From positions 1 to 64,000 of the forward strand of contig JASDSY010000003.1 in the NCBI GenBank assembly GCA_041441465.1: a DNA stretch of 64,000 nucleotides, in the 5' to 3' direction. A model generated the notes under the pieces. That model searched no databases. It was given only the letters and a program-made list of their open reading frames with translations, and was not told where the DNA came from. Shown here one piece after another: positions 23,243 to 33,156 of the stretch. The DNA comes from JASDSY01 sp041441465. Its GTDB lineage: Bacteria > Muiribacteriota > UBA9980. The stretch's first letter is position 1, and each line of letters starts with the position of its first letter. Made by a program: the position numbers and the translations under genes.

Positions 23243-25624
23243 ATGCGGCCAGAAAGCCTGTTATTTTTTATAGTGCCGCTTTTTACGCCGATTATCTTCT
23301 TGAAGTATTCACAGGACGCTTTTTTATTCCCAAAAGAAATTTTTTTAATCTCGGCGGCCGGCCTTATATTTTTCGAACACGCCTGGCTGCGCTATTATAA
23401 AATCCAGGAACCAAGCCGATTTAAAATCCAATTTCATCTCAGTGATTATATCTATGCCTTCCTGGTCGTATTGTGCGCCTTATCGTTATACAGGGCGCCT
23501 TCTTTTTATGTGCCGATACAATCGGTAGTCCTCATTTTAAGCCTCTGCCTGATATATTACAAAATAAAATTCGATTTGACTGTCTATAATTTGTACGGCA
23601 AATATATGTCAATATTCGCGTTTTCTTCGCTGGCAGCCGTTATTTACGCGTATTTTCAATATTACAGGCTGGATTTTATTTTCATGAGTTCATATTCTCT
23701 CGATAAAATGAGATTATTCTCATTTTTCGGAAATAAGAATTATTTTTCGGAATATCTTTGCATATTGACTTTTATACTGATTTCTAAAATCATTATATTG
23801 GATTTTACGGGGCGTTCATTAAAAAATAGCGGCTTAAAGCCTAAGTTAAGCCTGTTTTACACTGCATCGCTTACATTGACAATATTGATGATTTATATAC
23901 TGCAATCACGCTCTTCACTGATAGCAGTCATGACAGCCGGAATTATTTTCACTTATTATATATTCAAAAATCGTTATATATTAGCTGCTATAAAAGCAAA
24001 GGCCGGCAGGTATTTAATAATTGCATCGATAATATCAGCCCTTTTTGTGATATATTCGACCAACACTCCCGTAACTAACGAAAAAACTAATTTTCCGGAA
24101 AGAATATCATCGGTATTTAATATATCAGGCGAGCGAAATATCGCTATGCGTCTTGATATATGGCACGCGACTTACCGTATCATTAAAGATAACTTCTGGT
24201 TTGGCTGCGGCCTTTCATATTTCAAAATGAATTTTTTAAATTACCAGGCAGTGTTATTTAAAGAAAATTTGAATCGTTTCTACGAAAACCAATTTTTCGC
24301 AAAAGCGAACCAGGCCCATAACGAATACCTTCAAATATTCTGCGAACTGGGCATATTCGGAATCAGCGCCATAATAATTTTAGTTGCATATTATATTATT
24401 TTATTTTTGCGGCTTCTCGCTTTATTTTCAAAATCAAATTCGGGAAGCAGCAAATATATTATCATTCTTTCGCTTTTTTGCGCCTTCTGGACAGTGCTCG
24501 TCAATTCGCTTTTCGGCTTTCCGCTGCATATAGCGCCTACCGCCGTCCTTTTAATTTTCGTCATCGCTCTTATAGAAAAAATTGCGATTAACGCGAATGC
24601 AGGCTCGCCGATTTTAACATTTCAGCGCGAATATGCCGTCGATTTTAAAAGGCCTAACATAAAACTGATACATGTCGTAATATCCGTTTTTTATTTTATG
24701 ATTTTTTTCATATTACCGCAGTATGTAAACTCGAATATAAAAATGAAACAGGGCCTCGACCTTTTAAAACTATCGCGCCCGGCGTCGGCCGTAAGTTATC
24801 TTGAAAAATCCATAAAGATCAATCCGATCGACGGCGAAACACATTATTATGCCGGAGTCGCTTATTTTCAGACACATGAATATGAAAAAGCCGTTTTTGC
24901 TTTTCTGCGGGCGCTGGAAACGCAATCAGACCCCAATATCTACGCTTACGCCGGCCTCGCCCTTTACCGCCTTAAAATATACGATAAAGCTCTTGAGTTT
25001 TTGAAAATGGCGCTTGAAATTTCACCTGATGATATGTATTTCCTGCTTAACGCCGGATGCGCCGAACAGTGCCTGAAAAACTACGGCAGCGCGCTGAATT
25101 ATTTCCAGAAGGCGATAAAATTAGCGAGCACGCCCGAAGCTTACGTCAATCTCGGGCATGTCTATTTATTAATGAACATGCCTGATTTCAGTCTGAACAT
25201 ACTTCGCGAGGCTATGAATAAATTTAACCCTAAACCTGAAATCGCCGAAAAAATATATTTTATTTCAGGCCTTTCATACGGCGAGAAGAAAGAATACGAA
25301 ACTGCGGCTGTTTATATAAAAAAAGCCATAAATATCGGCGGAAATAAAAGAGATTACGCTATAAATCTCGGCATTTTCCAGATATTTTCCGGAAAAACCT
25401 CGGAAGCGGAAGTTACTTTAAAAAATTTACTGAAAAATGATTTCGACGAACTGGCCGCGTATAATCTTTCTAATTTATATTTCAACTCCGGCTCGACTGG
25501 AAAAGCGTACGATATTTTAATAAAAATCAAGGCGCGGTTGGAAAGCGAAAATTCAACCAATTCGCCGCTTTACATCGAAACCAACCGTTTAATAAAATCA
25601 TGTTTAGAATTAAAATATAAATAA
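23243..25624 (+). CDS. O-antigen ligase-like membrane protein with C-terminal TPR repeats
   Basis: The 793-residue protein has about 11-12 transmembrane helices in residues 1-490 and the Wzy/WaaL signature in the large periplasmic loop (WHATYRIIKDNFWFGCG and NQAHNEYLQIFCELGIFG, about residues 308-380). From about 505 to 785 it is a chain of tetratricopeptide repeats (SYLEKSIKINPIDGETHYYAG, AFLRALETQ, LEFLKMALEISPDD). Family members join or polymerise lipid-linked sugars on the outer face of the inner membrane; TPR-tailed versions are frequent and often of unknown acceptor. AGGAG precedes the ATG, within the end of hemD, so translation may be coupled despite no obvious functional link. Confidence 0.8.
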   Translation: MRPESLLFFIVPLFTPIIFLKYSQDAFLFPKEIFLISAAGLIFFEHAWLRYYKIQEPSRFKIQFHLSDYIYAFLVVLCALSLYRAPSFYVPIQSVVLILSLCLIYYKIKFDLTVYNLYGKYMSIFAFSSLAAVIYAYFQYYRLDFIFMSSYSLDKMRLFSFFGNKNYFSEYLCILTFILISKIIILDFTGRSLKNSGLKPKLSLFYTASLTLTILMIYILQSRSSLIAVMTAGIIFTYYIFKNRYILAAIKAKAGRYLIIASIISALFVIYSTNTPVTNEKTNFPERISSVFNISGERNIAMRLDIWHATYRIIKDNFWFGCGLSYFKMNFLNYQAVLFKENLNRFYENQFFAKANQAHNEYLQIFCELGIFGISAIIILVAYYIILFLRLLALFSKSNSGSSKYIIILSLFCAFWTVLVNSLFGFPLHIAPTAVLLIFVIALIEKIAINANAGSPILTFQREYAVDFKRPNIKLIHVVISVFYFMIFFILPQYVNSNIKMKQGLDLLKLSRPASAVSYLEKSIKINPIDGETHYYAGVAYFQTHEYEKAVFAFLRALETQSDPNIYAYAGLALYRLKIYDKALEFLKMALEISPDDMYFLLNAGCAEQCLKNYGSALNYFQKAIKLASTPEAYVNLGHVYLLMNMPDFSLNILREAMNKFNPKPEIAEKIYFISGLSYGEKKEYETAAVYIKKAINIGGNKRDYAINLGIFQIFSGKTSEAEVTLKNLLKNDFDELAAYNLSNLYFNSGSTGKAYDILIKIKARLESENSTNSPLYIETNRLIKSCLELKYK

Positions 25625-25658
25625 AATCAAGGTTTTGCCGATATAGGAGTATTGTAAA

Positions 25659-26462
25659 ATGAATTTATCCAAAAATGAACCTGAACGCATATCTAAAATA
25701 ATGTCCACGTGCGGGCACTGCTCTCGCCGCGAGGCTGAAAGGCTTATTTTTGAGGGCCGGATAAGCGTAAACGGTCAAACGATATATGAACCTGGCACGA
25801 AAATATTGCCGGGCGTTGACATTCTCAGTAAAGACGGAAAAGAACTCAAAACAAATTTCGAGAATAATCAGCGCAGGTATTTTTTACTTAACAAACCATG
25901 CGGCTACCTTACAACCTGCAAGGATGAATTCTCGCGCCAGACCATATTTGACATTATAAAGCTCGACGGTCATTATTTTCCGGTAGGCCGTCTCGATCTT
26001 GATTCTCGCGGCCTTGTTTTGATAACGAATGACGGCATTATGTGCGACCTGATAATCCACCCGCGCAATCGGATTAAAAAAATTTATATAGTAAAAGCGT
26101 CGAGAATGTTGTCGCGAGAAGAACTTGAAAAATTAAAGCAAGGCGTTAAATTCGAAGAGGACACATACAGGGCGGACGATATAGTTGCTTATAACGGCGA
26201 AGAATATAAAGAAATTTATGAAGAACCTAACTTCGGCGAGTTTGTTTATAAAATAGTCCTTACCGAAGGGAAGAAACGTGAAATAAGGCGCATGATGAAA
26301 GCTATTAAAGCCAGGGTAATCGATCTTTTTCGAGTTTCCATAGGACCGCTTTCGATCACCGGCATCGCCGAAGGAAAGTACCGCGAATTAAACGAAACTG
26401 AAATAGACTTATTAAAAAAACATGTAAATTACGAAAAATACTCTGGCAATATTTTTAAATAG
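25659..26462 (+). CDS. RsuA/RluB-family pseudouridine synthase
   Basis: The 267-residue protein has an N-terminal S4 RNA-binding domain (RISKIMSTCGHCSRREAERL, about residues 9-70) and the catalytic domain with FPVGRLDLDSRGLVLITND (about 105-123), whose aspartate attacks the uridine, and GKKREIRRM near 207-215. It isomerises a specific uridine in 16S or 23S rRNA. Length and motifs fit RluB/RluE/RsuA; I cannot say which site is modified. It follows the O-antigen-ligase-like gene by 34 bases. Confidence 0.9.
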   Translation: MNLSKNEPERISKIMSTCGHCSRREAERLIFEGRISVNGQTIYEPGTKILPGVDILSKDGKELKTNFENNQRRYFLLNKPCGYLTTCKDEFSRQTIFDIIKLDGHYFPVGRLDLDSRGLVLITNDGIMCDLIIHPRNRIKKIYIVKASRMLSREELEKLKQGVKFEEDTYRADDIVAYNGEEYKEIYEEPNFGEFVYKIVLTEGKKREIRRMMKAIKARVIDLFRVSIGPLSITGIAEGKYRELNETEIDLLKKHVNYEKYSGNIFK

Positions 26463-26527
26463 TTATATTTTATTTATTTTTTAGCTGTAAATAAACGGGT
26501 TTAATTTAATAAAAATCGAAATTAAAT

Positions 26528-26556
26528 TTGAAGTATAATACAATTCGGTGTATAAT
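26528..26556 (+). promoter_or_regulatory. Putative promoter of the M16 peptidase gene
   Basis: TTGAAG (26528-26533), 17-base spacer, TATAAT (26551-26556), 28 bases before the ATG. Confidence 0.65.
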
Positions 26557-26583
26557 TATTAGATATAGTAAGGATGGTAGGGA

Positions 26584-27861
26584 ATGCTAAAAAGGGCAGT
26601 ATTGGATAATAAAATAACGCTGGTCATGGAAAATACCAGTTCGGTCAGGTCGATTTGCATCGGAGTCTGGGTCCACGCCGGCGCGATTTATGAAAAACCG
26701 GCAATTAACGGAATCTCTCATTTTCTGGAACACATGATGTTCAAGGGGACAAAAACCAGAACGGCCCGCGAAATAGCCGAGATAATGGATTCGGTCGGCG
26801 GCCAGCTGAACGCTTTTTCAGCCAAGGAATTCACCTGCTATTTCGCTAAAGTCCGCGATGAACACGCAGAGCTTGGAATAGAGCTCATTTCCGATATGCT
26901 GAAAAATTCTACCTTCGATGAAAGCGAAATCGAACGCGAAAAGAACGTAGTAATGGAAGAGATAAAAATGTACGAGGACGCGCCGGATGAATTAATCCAC
27001 GACATGTTCTCGCAGTCGCTCTGGCAAAACCATCCTATCGGCGCGCCGATTTTAGGAACTAACGAATCGGTAAGCGGGCTTAACCGTGAAAAAATAATGA
27101 AATATTACAACGAAAAATATTCGCCCGAAAATTATTTGATAACAATCGTCGGCAATTTTAAAATACCGAAAATAATATCGCTTGTAAAAAAATATTTTAA
27201 ATACGATAAGGACTCGGTCGAAAAGAAAGCTATAAAAATTCAGCCTCCTAAACACACAATAAAACATGAAATACGCGAAAAAAATGTCGAACAGGTGCAT
27301 ATAGTGCTCGGCACTCCGGGAATAACAGAAATCGACGAGTCACGCTATCAGCTGTATGTGTTAAATTCAATCCTCGGCGGCTCGATGAGTTCAAGGCTTT
27401 TTCAGGAAATAAGAGAAAACCGCGGACTGGCTTATTCGATTTTTTCCTACGCGTCACTTTATAAAATAGCCGGACTTTTCGGAGTTTATGCAGGCTGCAG
27501 CTACAAAGACTGCGATAACGTAGTTAAATTAATAATCGCAGAGCTTGGAAAAATGACGAAAAAAAAGATATCAGGCGCAGAGCTTTCAAGGGCCAAAGAA
27601 CTGCTGAAAGGCAATATGATACTTTCGCTCGAAGGAACTAACGCAAGAATGAACAGGCTTGCCAGAAACGAGATATATTTCGAGCGCCAGATCACGATCG
27701 ACGAAGTTCTCGAAAAAATAAACGCAGTAACCGAAAATGACATTATGGAACTTTCAAGAAAATTATTCAACCCTAAAAATATGGCTTTATCGATAATCGG
27801 CCCGGCCGGCGATAAAGACAAAAAATTGCATGAATGCGTTAATATTTTAAAAAACTCATAA
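26584..27861 (+). CDS. M16-family zinc peptidase (mitochondrial processing peptidase-like)
   Basis: The 425-residue protein has the inverted zinc motif HxxEH in SHFLEHMMFKGT (about residues 45-56), the downstream glutamate region EREKNVVMEEIKMYEDAPDE (about 119-138), and the second-domain RENRGLAYSIFSY (about 277-289). This is the short, single-pair form of M16 (as in YmxG/PepR), which degrades or trims short peptides, possibly transit- or signal-like peptides. It is cytoplasmic by lack of a signal. The aminopeptidase gene that follows after 91 bases may share its transcript, giving a peptide-turnover unit. Confidence 0.92.
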   Translation: MLKRAVLDNKITLVMENTSSVRSICIGVWVHAGAIYEKPAINGISHFLEHMMFKGTKTRTAREIAEIMDSVGGQLNAFSAKEFTCYFAKVRDEHAELGIELISDMLKNSTFDESEIEREKNVVMEEIKMYEDAPDELIHDMFSQSLWQNHPIGAPILGTNESVSGLNREKIMKYYNEKYSPENYLITIVGNFKIPKIISLVKKYFKYDKDSVEKKAIKIQPPKHTIKHEIREKNVEQVHIVLGTPGITEIDESRYQLYVLNSILGGSMSSRLFQEIRENRGLAYSIFSYASLYKIAGLFGVYAGCSYKDCDNVVKLIIAELGKMTKKKISGAELSRAKELLKGNMILSLEGTNARMNRLARNEIYFERQITIDEVLEKINAVTENDIMELSRKLFNPKNMALSIIGPAGDKDKKLHECVNILKNS

Positions 27862-27952
27862 TACTGCAATAATTATATTTCAATGAACGCAGAATTATTT
27901 ATGAATTTGCGTTCAAAGACCGCATGAAATTTTTAATATTCGAGGTAAAAAA

Positions 27953-29065
27953 ATGAAAGAATTCACCGCAAGAATTGAAACGCTCCAGGCAAAACTAAAA
28001 GAAGAAAAATTAGAAGCCATGATAGTAAGCAAGCTTGAAAATATCCGTTATTTGACAAATTTTTCGGGCTCGACCGGCTTCGTAGTCGTAACACGCAACG
28101 AGGCAGCCATATTTGTCGATTTCAGATATATCGAGCAGGCTAAAAAACAGACTTCAAAAATAGAAGTCATAAAGACCGGGAATTCGCAAATCGAAGACGT
28201 AGCCAAATACATAAAAGATAAAAAACTGAAAAACGCCTGCATAGAAGCCGATTCAATTGTAATCACGAGGTATGAGCTGTTCGAAAAAGCCCTGGCGCCG
28301 AAAGTGAAACTCGTCAAAATGTGCGGTATAATCGAAGAAGCCAGAATGACAAAATCAAAAAGCGAACTCGCGCTCATAAAAAAAGCGGTCGAACTCGCCG
28401 ATGTTACATTTAATGAAATGATATCCAAACCCAAAGAAAATATTATCGGCAAATCAGAAAGCGACATAGCGGCAAAATACGAATATTTAATGAAAATCGG
28501 CGGAGCGCAATGCGCTTCGTTTGAATCCATAATAGCATTCGGACCTAACAGCGCGTATCCGCACTATAAGCCATCACCTGACTGCATAGTGGAAGTAAAA
28601 AGCAAAGCCGCAGGCAGCGGACAATTTTTAAAAATGGATTTTGGCGCCAAACTCAATGGTTATTGCTCGGATATGACAAGGACCGTAATTATAGGCAAAC
28701 CGTCGCAAAAGCATCTGGACATATATAAAATTGTCCTCGAAGCTCAGCTTACGGCTATTTCAAAGGCAAAACCCGGCATGACAGGCGCCGAAATCGACAA
28801 ATTCGCCCGCGATGTCATTGCAAAATACGGCTATGCTGATAATTTCGGCCACGGCCTCGGCCACGGAGTCGGCCTTGAAATTCATGAAGCGCCGACAATT
28901 TCACCGCTCGGGAAAATCAAAGTAACTGAAAACATGGTATTTACAGTTGAACCCGGAATTTATATACCCGGCTTCGGCGGAGTAAGAATCGAAGATATGG
29001 TTTACATGACAAAAACCGGGTGCAAGATACTTACCAAAAGCCCGAAAGAAGTCTTCATACTGTAA
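27953..29065 (+). CDS. pepP: M24B Xaa-Pro aminopeptidase
   Basis: The 370-residue protein has an N-terminal creatinase-like domain (about 5-130, MIVSKLENIRYLTNFSGS) and the pita-bread catalytic domain (about 140-365). The five metal ligands are visible: Asp in KMDFGAKLNGYCSDMTRT (two), His in HGLGHGVGLEIHEAP, Glu in FTVEPGIYIP and Glu in GVRIEDMV. It removes N-terminal residues before proline. SD GAGG precedes the ATG. The gene symbol is by family; pepQ-type dipeptidase activity cannot be excluded. Confidence 0.88.
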   Translation: MKEFTARIETLQAKLKEEKLEAMIVSKLENIRYLTNFSGSTGFVVVTRNEAAIFVDFRYIEQAKKQTSKIEVIKTGNSQIEDVAKYIKDKKLKNACIEADSIVITRYELFEKALAPKVKLVKMCGIIEEARMTKSKSELALIKKAVELADVTFNEMISKPKENIIGKSESDIAAKYEYLMKIGGAQCASFESIIAFGPNSAYPHYKPSPDCIVEVKSKAAGSGQFLKMDFGAKLNGYCSDMTRTVIIGKPSQKHLDIYKIVLEAQLTAISKAKPGMTGAEIDKFARDVIAKYGYADNFGHGLGHGVGLEIHEAPTISPLGKIKVTENMVFTVEPGIYIPGFGGVRIEDMVYMTKTGCKILTKSPKEVFIL

Positions 29066-29106
29066 TACATTAAAGCCTTTTGGCTTGAAAATGCGAGGTG
29101 AACATA

Positions 29107-30153
29107 ATGGCTGGAATAAAAATCAAAAATAAGCTTGCCGGAATTTCAATAGCTGCGTTAATAAACCTGGCAGCAGCCGGCTTCGCTTGCGCCGATTCGA
29201 CTGTTACCATACCGGTGCCCGATTCGGTTTCAAACGAAAGTAAAAACCTGGTCTTGACAATTACCGTACCGACCGCGCTTGAACGCACATATCAGCAGCA
29301 ACAGAAAAAACCGGAAGAAAAGCCTAAGAAAATAAATTATAATAAATATTTCGACATGTCGCCATTTCCCAATATGACAAACCGCGAAGAAGTCGAAGTC
29401 GTAAAAAATTTCGCAAAAAAAGGCATAGCCGATAATATCGCGCGGCAAACCATCGCCCGTGGAATGATAAATAACAACTATGAAATGGCCAGGTCCTTAA
29501 ACTCGGTAATAAGAGCTGCGCTAGCCATGCCGCCCGAAGAAGTAGCCAAGGCGAAAGTCACGAGAACTGACCTTCTCGATCTTGTAAAAGTAATGGATAA
29601 CTACACTAAAGAATTAAAAATGTTCGGCATTACAAACATACACCGTGACGGCATTAATAAGCTGTCGCAAAAATTAAGCTTTACCGACGGCGAAGTAAAG
29701 GTTGTAAAAGTTGAAACCGACGATATCGGAAGTACGGTAATACATTTGACATTGAATAATGTTAAAGGCAATTATAAACCGCAATACATAACCAAGCTGG
29801 ATTCAGGCAATTCAGCCTACGGCGGCCAGACGATGGAAGTACAGGTTACCAACAAAAATGAACCGACAATTCCGCAAATAGATCCTAACAGCCTGCAATT
29901 TTCAACAGGCAACAAACCTGAAACCAAGCCTGCGGCTGTCGAACCGGATCCAAATAATAACCAGTCAGGCAGCGATACGCCTCCGCCTCCTTCGAATAAT
30001 AATCAAGGCGGCAATAACGGCAATCCTGAATTACCTCCGCCGCCTCCCGACTCAGCTCCGCAGGGCGGAGAAAACGGCGGCCAGCCTGGAGGGCAGCCGG
30101 CAGGCCCGGGCGGCGATGTTCCGCCTCCTCCGCCTGACTCCAGCATGCCGTAA
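29107..30153 (+). CDS. Exported protein with Pro/Gly-rich C-terminal tail
   Basis: The 348-residue protein has a signal peptide (about 1-28, GFACADS) and a folded middle (about 70-240, NREEVEVVKNFAKKGIADN; a helical part followed by strands such as GEVKVVKVETDD). I do not recognise the middle. The last 90 residues are low complexity: repeated PPPPPDS blocks separated by Gly/Asn/Gln runs. Such tails usually span the cell wall or surface. ATG 29107 is chosen over GTG 29098 because GAGG overlaps the GTG and sits correctly for the ATG. It follows pepP by 41 bases and is followed by a strong terminator. Confidence 0.6.
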   Translation: MAGIKIKNKLAGISIAALINLAAAGFACADSTVTIPVPDSVSNESKNLVLTITVPTALERTYQQQQKKPEEKPKKINYNKYFDMSPFPNMTNREEVEVVKNFAKKGIADNIARQTIARGMINNNYEMARSLNSVIRAALAMPPEEVAKAKVTRTDLLDLVKVMDNYTKELKMFGITNIHRDGINKLSQKLSFTDGEVKVVKVETDDIGSTVIHLTLNNVKGNYKPQYITKLDSGNSAYGGQTMEVQVTNKNEPTIPQIDPNSLQFSTGNKPETKPAAVEPDPNNNQSGSDTPPPPSNNNQGGNNGNPELPPPPPDSAPQGGENGGQPGGQPAGPGGDVPPPPPDSSMP

Positions 30154-30573
30154 TTTATAATCAAACAAAATAAAAATATCAAATAAAGGCAGCATAAAAA
30201 GCAAAGGGTTATAAATAAAACCTTTTGCTTTTTATGTTTTTATATTGAAATAATTCTTTTTTTTTGATAGAATTCATTTTTATAAACAGGCATAATAATA
30301 CATGATTTAAAATTGTTTTTACGGTTATTATAATAATCAATAGTATTATTTTCAAGCATGTTTCTGAATTTTTCAAGAAAAATATCATTCAGTTTTTCTA
30401 ATAATATTACTTAGTCATGATATTTTAAGATTATATGATTATTTATGTTTTTAAGAATTGAATATGAGATAAAATTTCGATTAATCATACTGCACGTTAA
30501 TTTAAGTGAAAACACATAAAAATTCATAAATAAAAAAAACATAACAGGTATGAAAAGGAAGGAAGTTACTTTA
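30154..30573. other. Long intergenic region before the NfnAB fusion gene
   Basis: Apart from the terminator at 30193-30241, about 330 very AT-rich bases carry no gene. A weak hairpin (CTGAAT...ATTCAG) lies around 30363-30395. I found no clear consensus promoter for the gene at 30574. Confidence 0.3.
30193..30241 (+). terminator. Rho-independent terminator
   Basis: An 18-bp stem with one G-T pair (30193-30210 with 30219-30236) followed by TTTTTAT; it ends the M16/pepP/exported-protein transcript. Confidence 0.85.
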
Positions 30574-32868
30574 ATGCACAAAATTTTAAAAAAAGTTCAA
30601 TTAAACGAAGCCAATATTGAAATGGAAATAGAGGCGCCTTATGTAGCCAGAAATGCGGCTCCCGGTCAATTTATAATGTTCCGCCTGAATCAGACTGGCG
30701 AAAGAATCCCGCTAACTATTTATGACTGGTCCAAGGAACGCGGCAGCGTATCTATAATTTTTCAGCCGGTCGGCAAAACCACTAAAGAACTCGCGGCTTT
30801 AAAAGAAGGCGACTACATAATGGATTTTTTCGGCCCGCTAGGTAAACCCACACATGTAAATAAATATGGCACAGTCGTAATGATAGGCGGCGGGCTTGGC
30901 ATCGCGCCGATTTATCCGCAGGCACGGGCATTTAAGGAAGCCGGAAACCACGTCATTTCGATAACCGGCGCACGGACAGATAATCTTTTGATATTAAAAG
31001 ATAAAATGCGCGAAGCAAGCACTGAAGTAATATTTTGCACCGATGACGGCTCGATAGGCAAAAAAGGCCTTGTAACCGAAGCGCTTCTTGAAATAATAAA
31101 ATCCGGAAAAAAAGTCGATCATGTAGTCGGAATCGGCCCGCTCGTGATGATGCGCGCAGTTCAGAAAGTGACAAAAGAATATAATATCGATTATACGGCA
31201 AGCCTTAACACCATAATGGTCGACGGTACCGGTATGTGCGGCGCCTGCAGGGCTACGGTCGGCGGAAAAACATTATTTGCCTGCGTCGACGGGCCTGATG
31301 TGCCAGGCAATCTTGTAGATTTCGACGAACTTATAATGCGCAATAAACGTTTCGCGGTACAGGAAAAAGACGCAGTCGAAAGAATGGGAAAAACCACTGA
31401 ACCAACAGAGTTGAATCATAAATGCGTCTGCGACGAGACAATAAAAAAAGTCACCGAGCATCAGCAAGCCGAGGAAAAGAAAATATCCAAAAGGGTTCCT
31501 ATGCGCGAGCAGGAACCAAAAGTAAGAGCTAAGAATTTTAACGAGGTAGCGCTCGGTTACAACGAAGAAGAGGCAATCACCGAAGCAAAACGCTGCCTTA
31601 ACTGCCGCAAGCCTTCGTGCGTAGCCGGCTGCCCTGTAGGAATAAACATACCGGAATTCATAAAATTAGTAGAAAAAAAAGAATTCCAGGCTGCGGCTAA
31701 TTCGCTGAAAAATTATAACAGCCTTCCGGCGGTTTGCGGACGCGTATGCCCGCAGGAAAACCAATGTGAAGGCAACTGTGTAGTCGGCAAAAAAAACGAG
31801 CCTGTGGCGATTGGCCGCCTTGAAAGATTCGTCGCCGACTGGGAAAGAAACAATTCCAAAGACATGAAAATCGAAAAAGCCGAATCGAACGGCAAAAAAA
31901 TCGCAGTTGTAGGCTCAGGCCCGGCCGGACTGACATGCGCTGCCGAGCTCGCCAAACTTGGTTATGACGTCACTATATTCGAGGCATTTCACGGATCGGG
32001 CGGCGTTTTAGTATACGGCATACCGGAATTCAGGCTTCCTAAAGAAATCGTCAAACGCGAAATCGACGCCATTCAAAATATGGGCGTAAAGATAGTGCAT
32101 AACGTTCTGATCGGCCGTTCACTGACAATCAAAAACCTCGTAGAAGACGGATTTAAGGCGGTATTTATCGCATCCGGCGCCGGCACACCGCAATTCATGA
32201 ATATTCCCGGCGAAAACGCAAATAACGTTTATTCTTCGAATGAATTTTTAACGCGCGTCAACCTTATGCGCTCATATATGTTCCCTAAATATGACACGCC
32301 TATTTCGGTCGGCAAAAAAATCGCGGTCGTCGGCGGAGGAAATACGGCGATGGACTCGGCGAGAACCGCATTAAGGCTTCCTGGAACCGAAAAAGTTTAT
32401 ATCATTTACAGGCGTTCATTCGATGAAATGCCGGCGCGCCTTGAAGAACGCCACCATGCGATGGAAGAAGGCATTGAATTTTTAACGTTAAATAATCCGG
32501 TGGAAGTCATAAAAAATGAAAACGGTTCAGTAAAAGGCGTAAAATGTATTAAGATGGACCTTACCGAGCCTGACGCTTCGGGCCGTCGCAAGCCTGTCGA
32601 AATAAAAGGCTCCGAATATGTAGTCGAATGCGATACCTTTATCGTGGCGATCGGAACGAACGCAAATCCTATAATAAAGGACGCTTCGCCTGAAATACAC
32701 GTCAACCCGCGCGGAAACATTATCGCCGACCCTGAAACATGCCAGACTTCTGTCCCTTACGTATTCGCCGGCGGCGACATAGTAATCGGATCGGCGACAG
32801 TAATACAGGCTATGGGCGCCGGGAAACGCGCCGCACGCGGAATCCATAATTACGTATCGAGCCTTTAA
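30574..32868 (+). CDS. Fused NADH-dependent ferredoxin:NADP oxidoreductase NfnAB / GltA-like
   Basis: The 764-residue protein joins two subunits. Residues about 1-280 are the NfnA (DHODH electron-transfer-like) part: APGQFIMFRLNQTGERIPLTIYD (FAD), IGGGLGIAPIYP (NAD), and a [2Fe-2S] CGACRATVGG...C cluster region near 225-240. Residues about 295-764 are the NfnB/glutamate-synthase-small-subunit part: AKRCLNCRKPSCVAGCPVG and CGRVCPQENQCEGNC (two [4Fe-4S] clusters), VVGSGPAGLTCAAEL (FAD) and VVGGGNTAMDSARTAL (NADPH). NfnAB performs electron-bifurcating transhydrogenation in anaerobes; single-chain forms are also known. ATG 30574 is chosen over ATG 30550 because AAGGAAGG lies before it and NfnA proteins start MxKIL. 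Confidence 0.88.
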   Translation: MHKILKKVQLNEANIEMEIEAPYVARNAAPGQFIMFRLNQTGERIPLTIYDWSKERGSVSIIFQPVGKTTKELAALKEGDYIMDFFGPLGKPTHVNKYGTVVMIGGGLGIAPIYPQARAFKEAGNHVISITGARTDNLLILKDKMREASTEVIFCTDDGSIGKKGLVTEALLEIIKSGKKVDHVVGIGPLVMMRAVQKVTKEYNIDYTASLNTIMVDGTGMCGACRATVGGKTLFACVDGPDVPGNLVDFDELIMRNKRFAVQEKDAVERMGKTTEPTELNHKCVCDETIKKVTEHQQAEEKKISKRVPMREQEPKVRAKNFNEVALGYNEEEAITEAKRCLNCRKPSCVAGCPVGINIPEFIKLVEKKEFQAAANSLKNYNSLPAVCGRVCPQENQCEGNCVVGKKNEPVAIGRLERFVADWERNNSKDMKIEKAESNGKKIAVVGSGPAGLTCAAELAKLGYDVTIFEAFHGSGGVLVYGIPEFRLPKEIVKREIDAIQNMGVKIVHNVLIGRSLTIKNLVEDGFKAVFIASGAGTPQFMNIPGENANNVYSSNEFLTRVNLMRSYMFPKYDTPISVGKKIAVVGGGNTAMDSARTALRLPGTEKVYIIYRRSFDEMPARLEERHHAMEEGIEFLTLNNPVEVIKNENGSVKGVKCIKMDLTEPDASGRRKPVEIKGSEYVVECDTFIVAIGTNANPIIKDASPEIHVNPRGNIIADPETCQTSVPYVFAGGDIVIGSATVIQAMGAGKRAARGIHNYVSSL

Positions 32869-32967
32869 TTTATTTTTAAATAAATAAATCGAATGCCGGG
32901 CGTATAACACGAAAAATACTTTAAAAAGTATTGTCAAGTTTTAAAAACTTAATTCGATAAAATAATA

Positions 32968-33030
32968 AAAAAACTGCCGGAAAATTTTTAAATGGACTAA
33001 TTCCATAAATTTAACGGCAGTTTTTTATAT
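32968..33030 (+). terminator. Rho-independent terminator after NfnAB
   Basis: AAAAAACTGCCG (32968-32979) pairs with CGGCAGTTTTTT (33015-33026), with a weakly paired 35-base interior and a T-run. Confidence 0.8.
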
Positions 33031-33095
33031 GTTATTTTTTATGATATTTCGAACCTGGAAGCAATTTTTTTATAAACTGCAATTTCAGTATTTTC

Positions 33096-33140
33096 AAAAA
33101 AAAAAGCGTCTAAGTAAAAAACTTAAACGCTTTTTTTTTA
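33096..33140 (-). terminator. Terminator of the TolC-like gene (bidirectional)
   Basis: AAGCGTCTAAGT (33104-33115) pairs with ACTTAAACGCTT (33121-33132), one mismatch, with A-run and T-run on both sides. It lies just beyond the stop of the minus-strand gene. Confidence 0.8.
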
Positions 33141-33156
33141 TTATTTTAAGTCCGGC

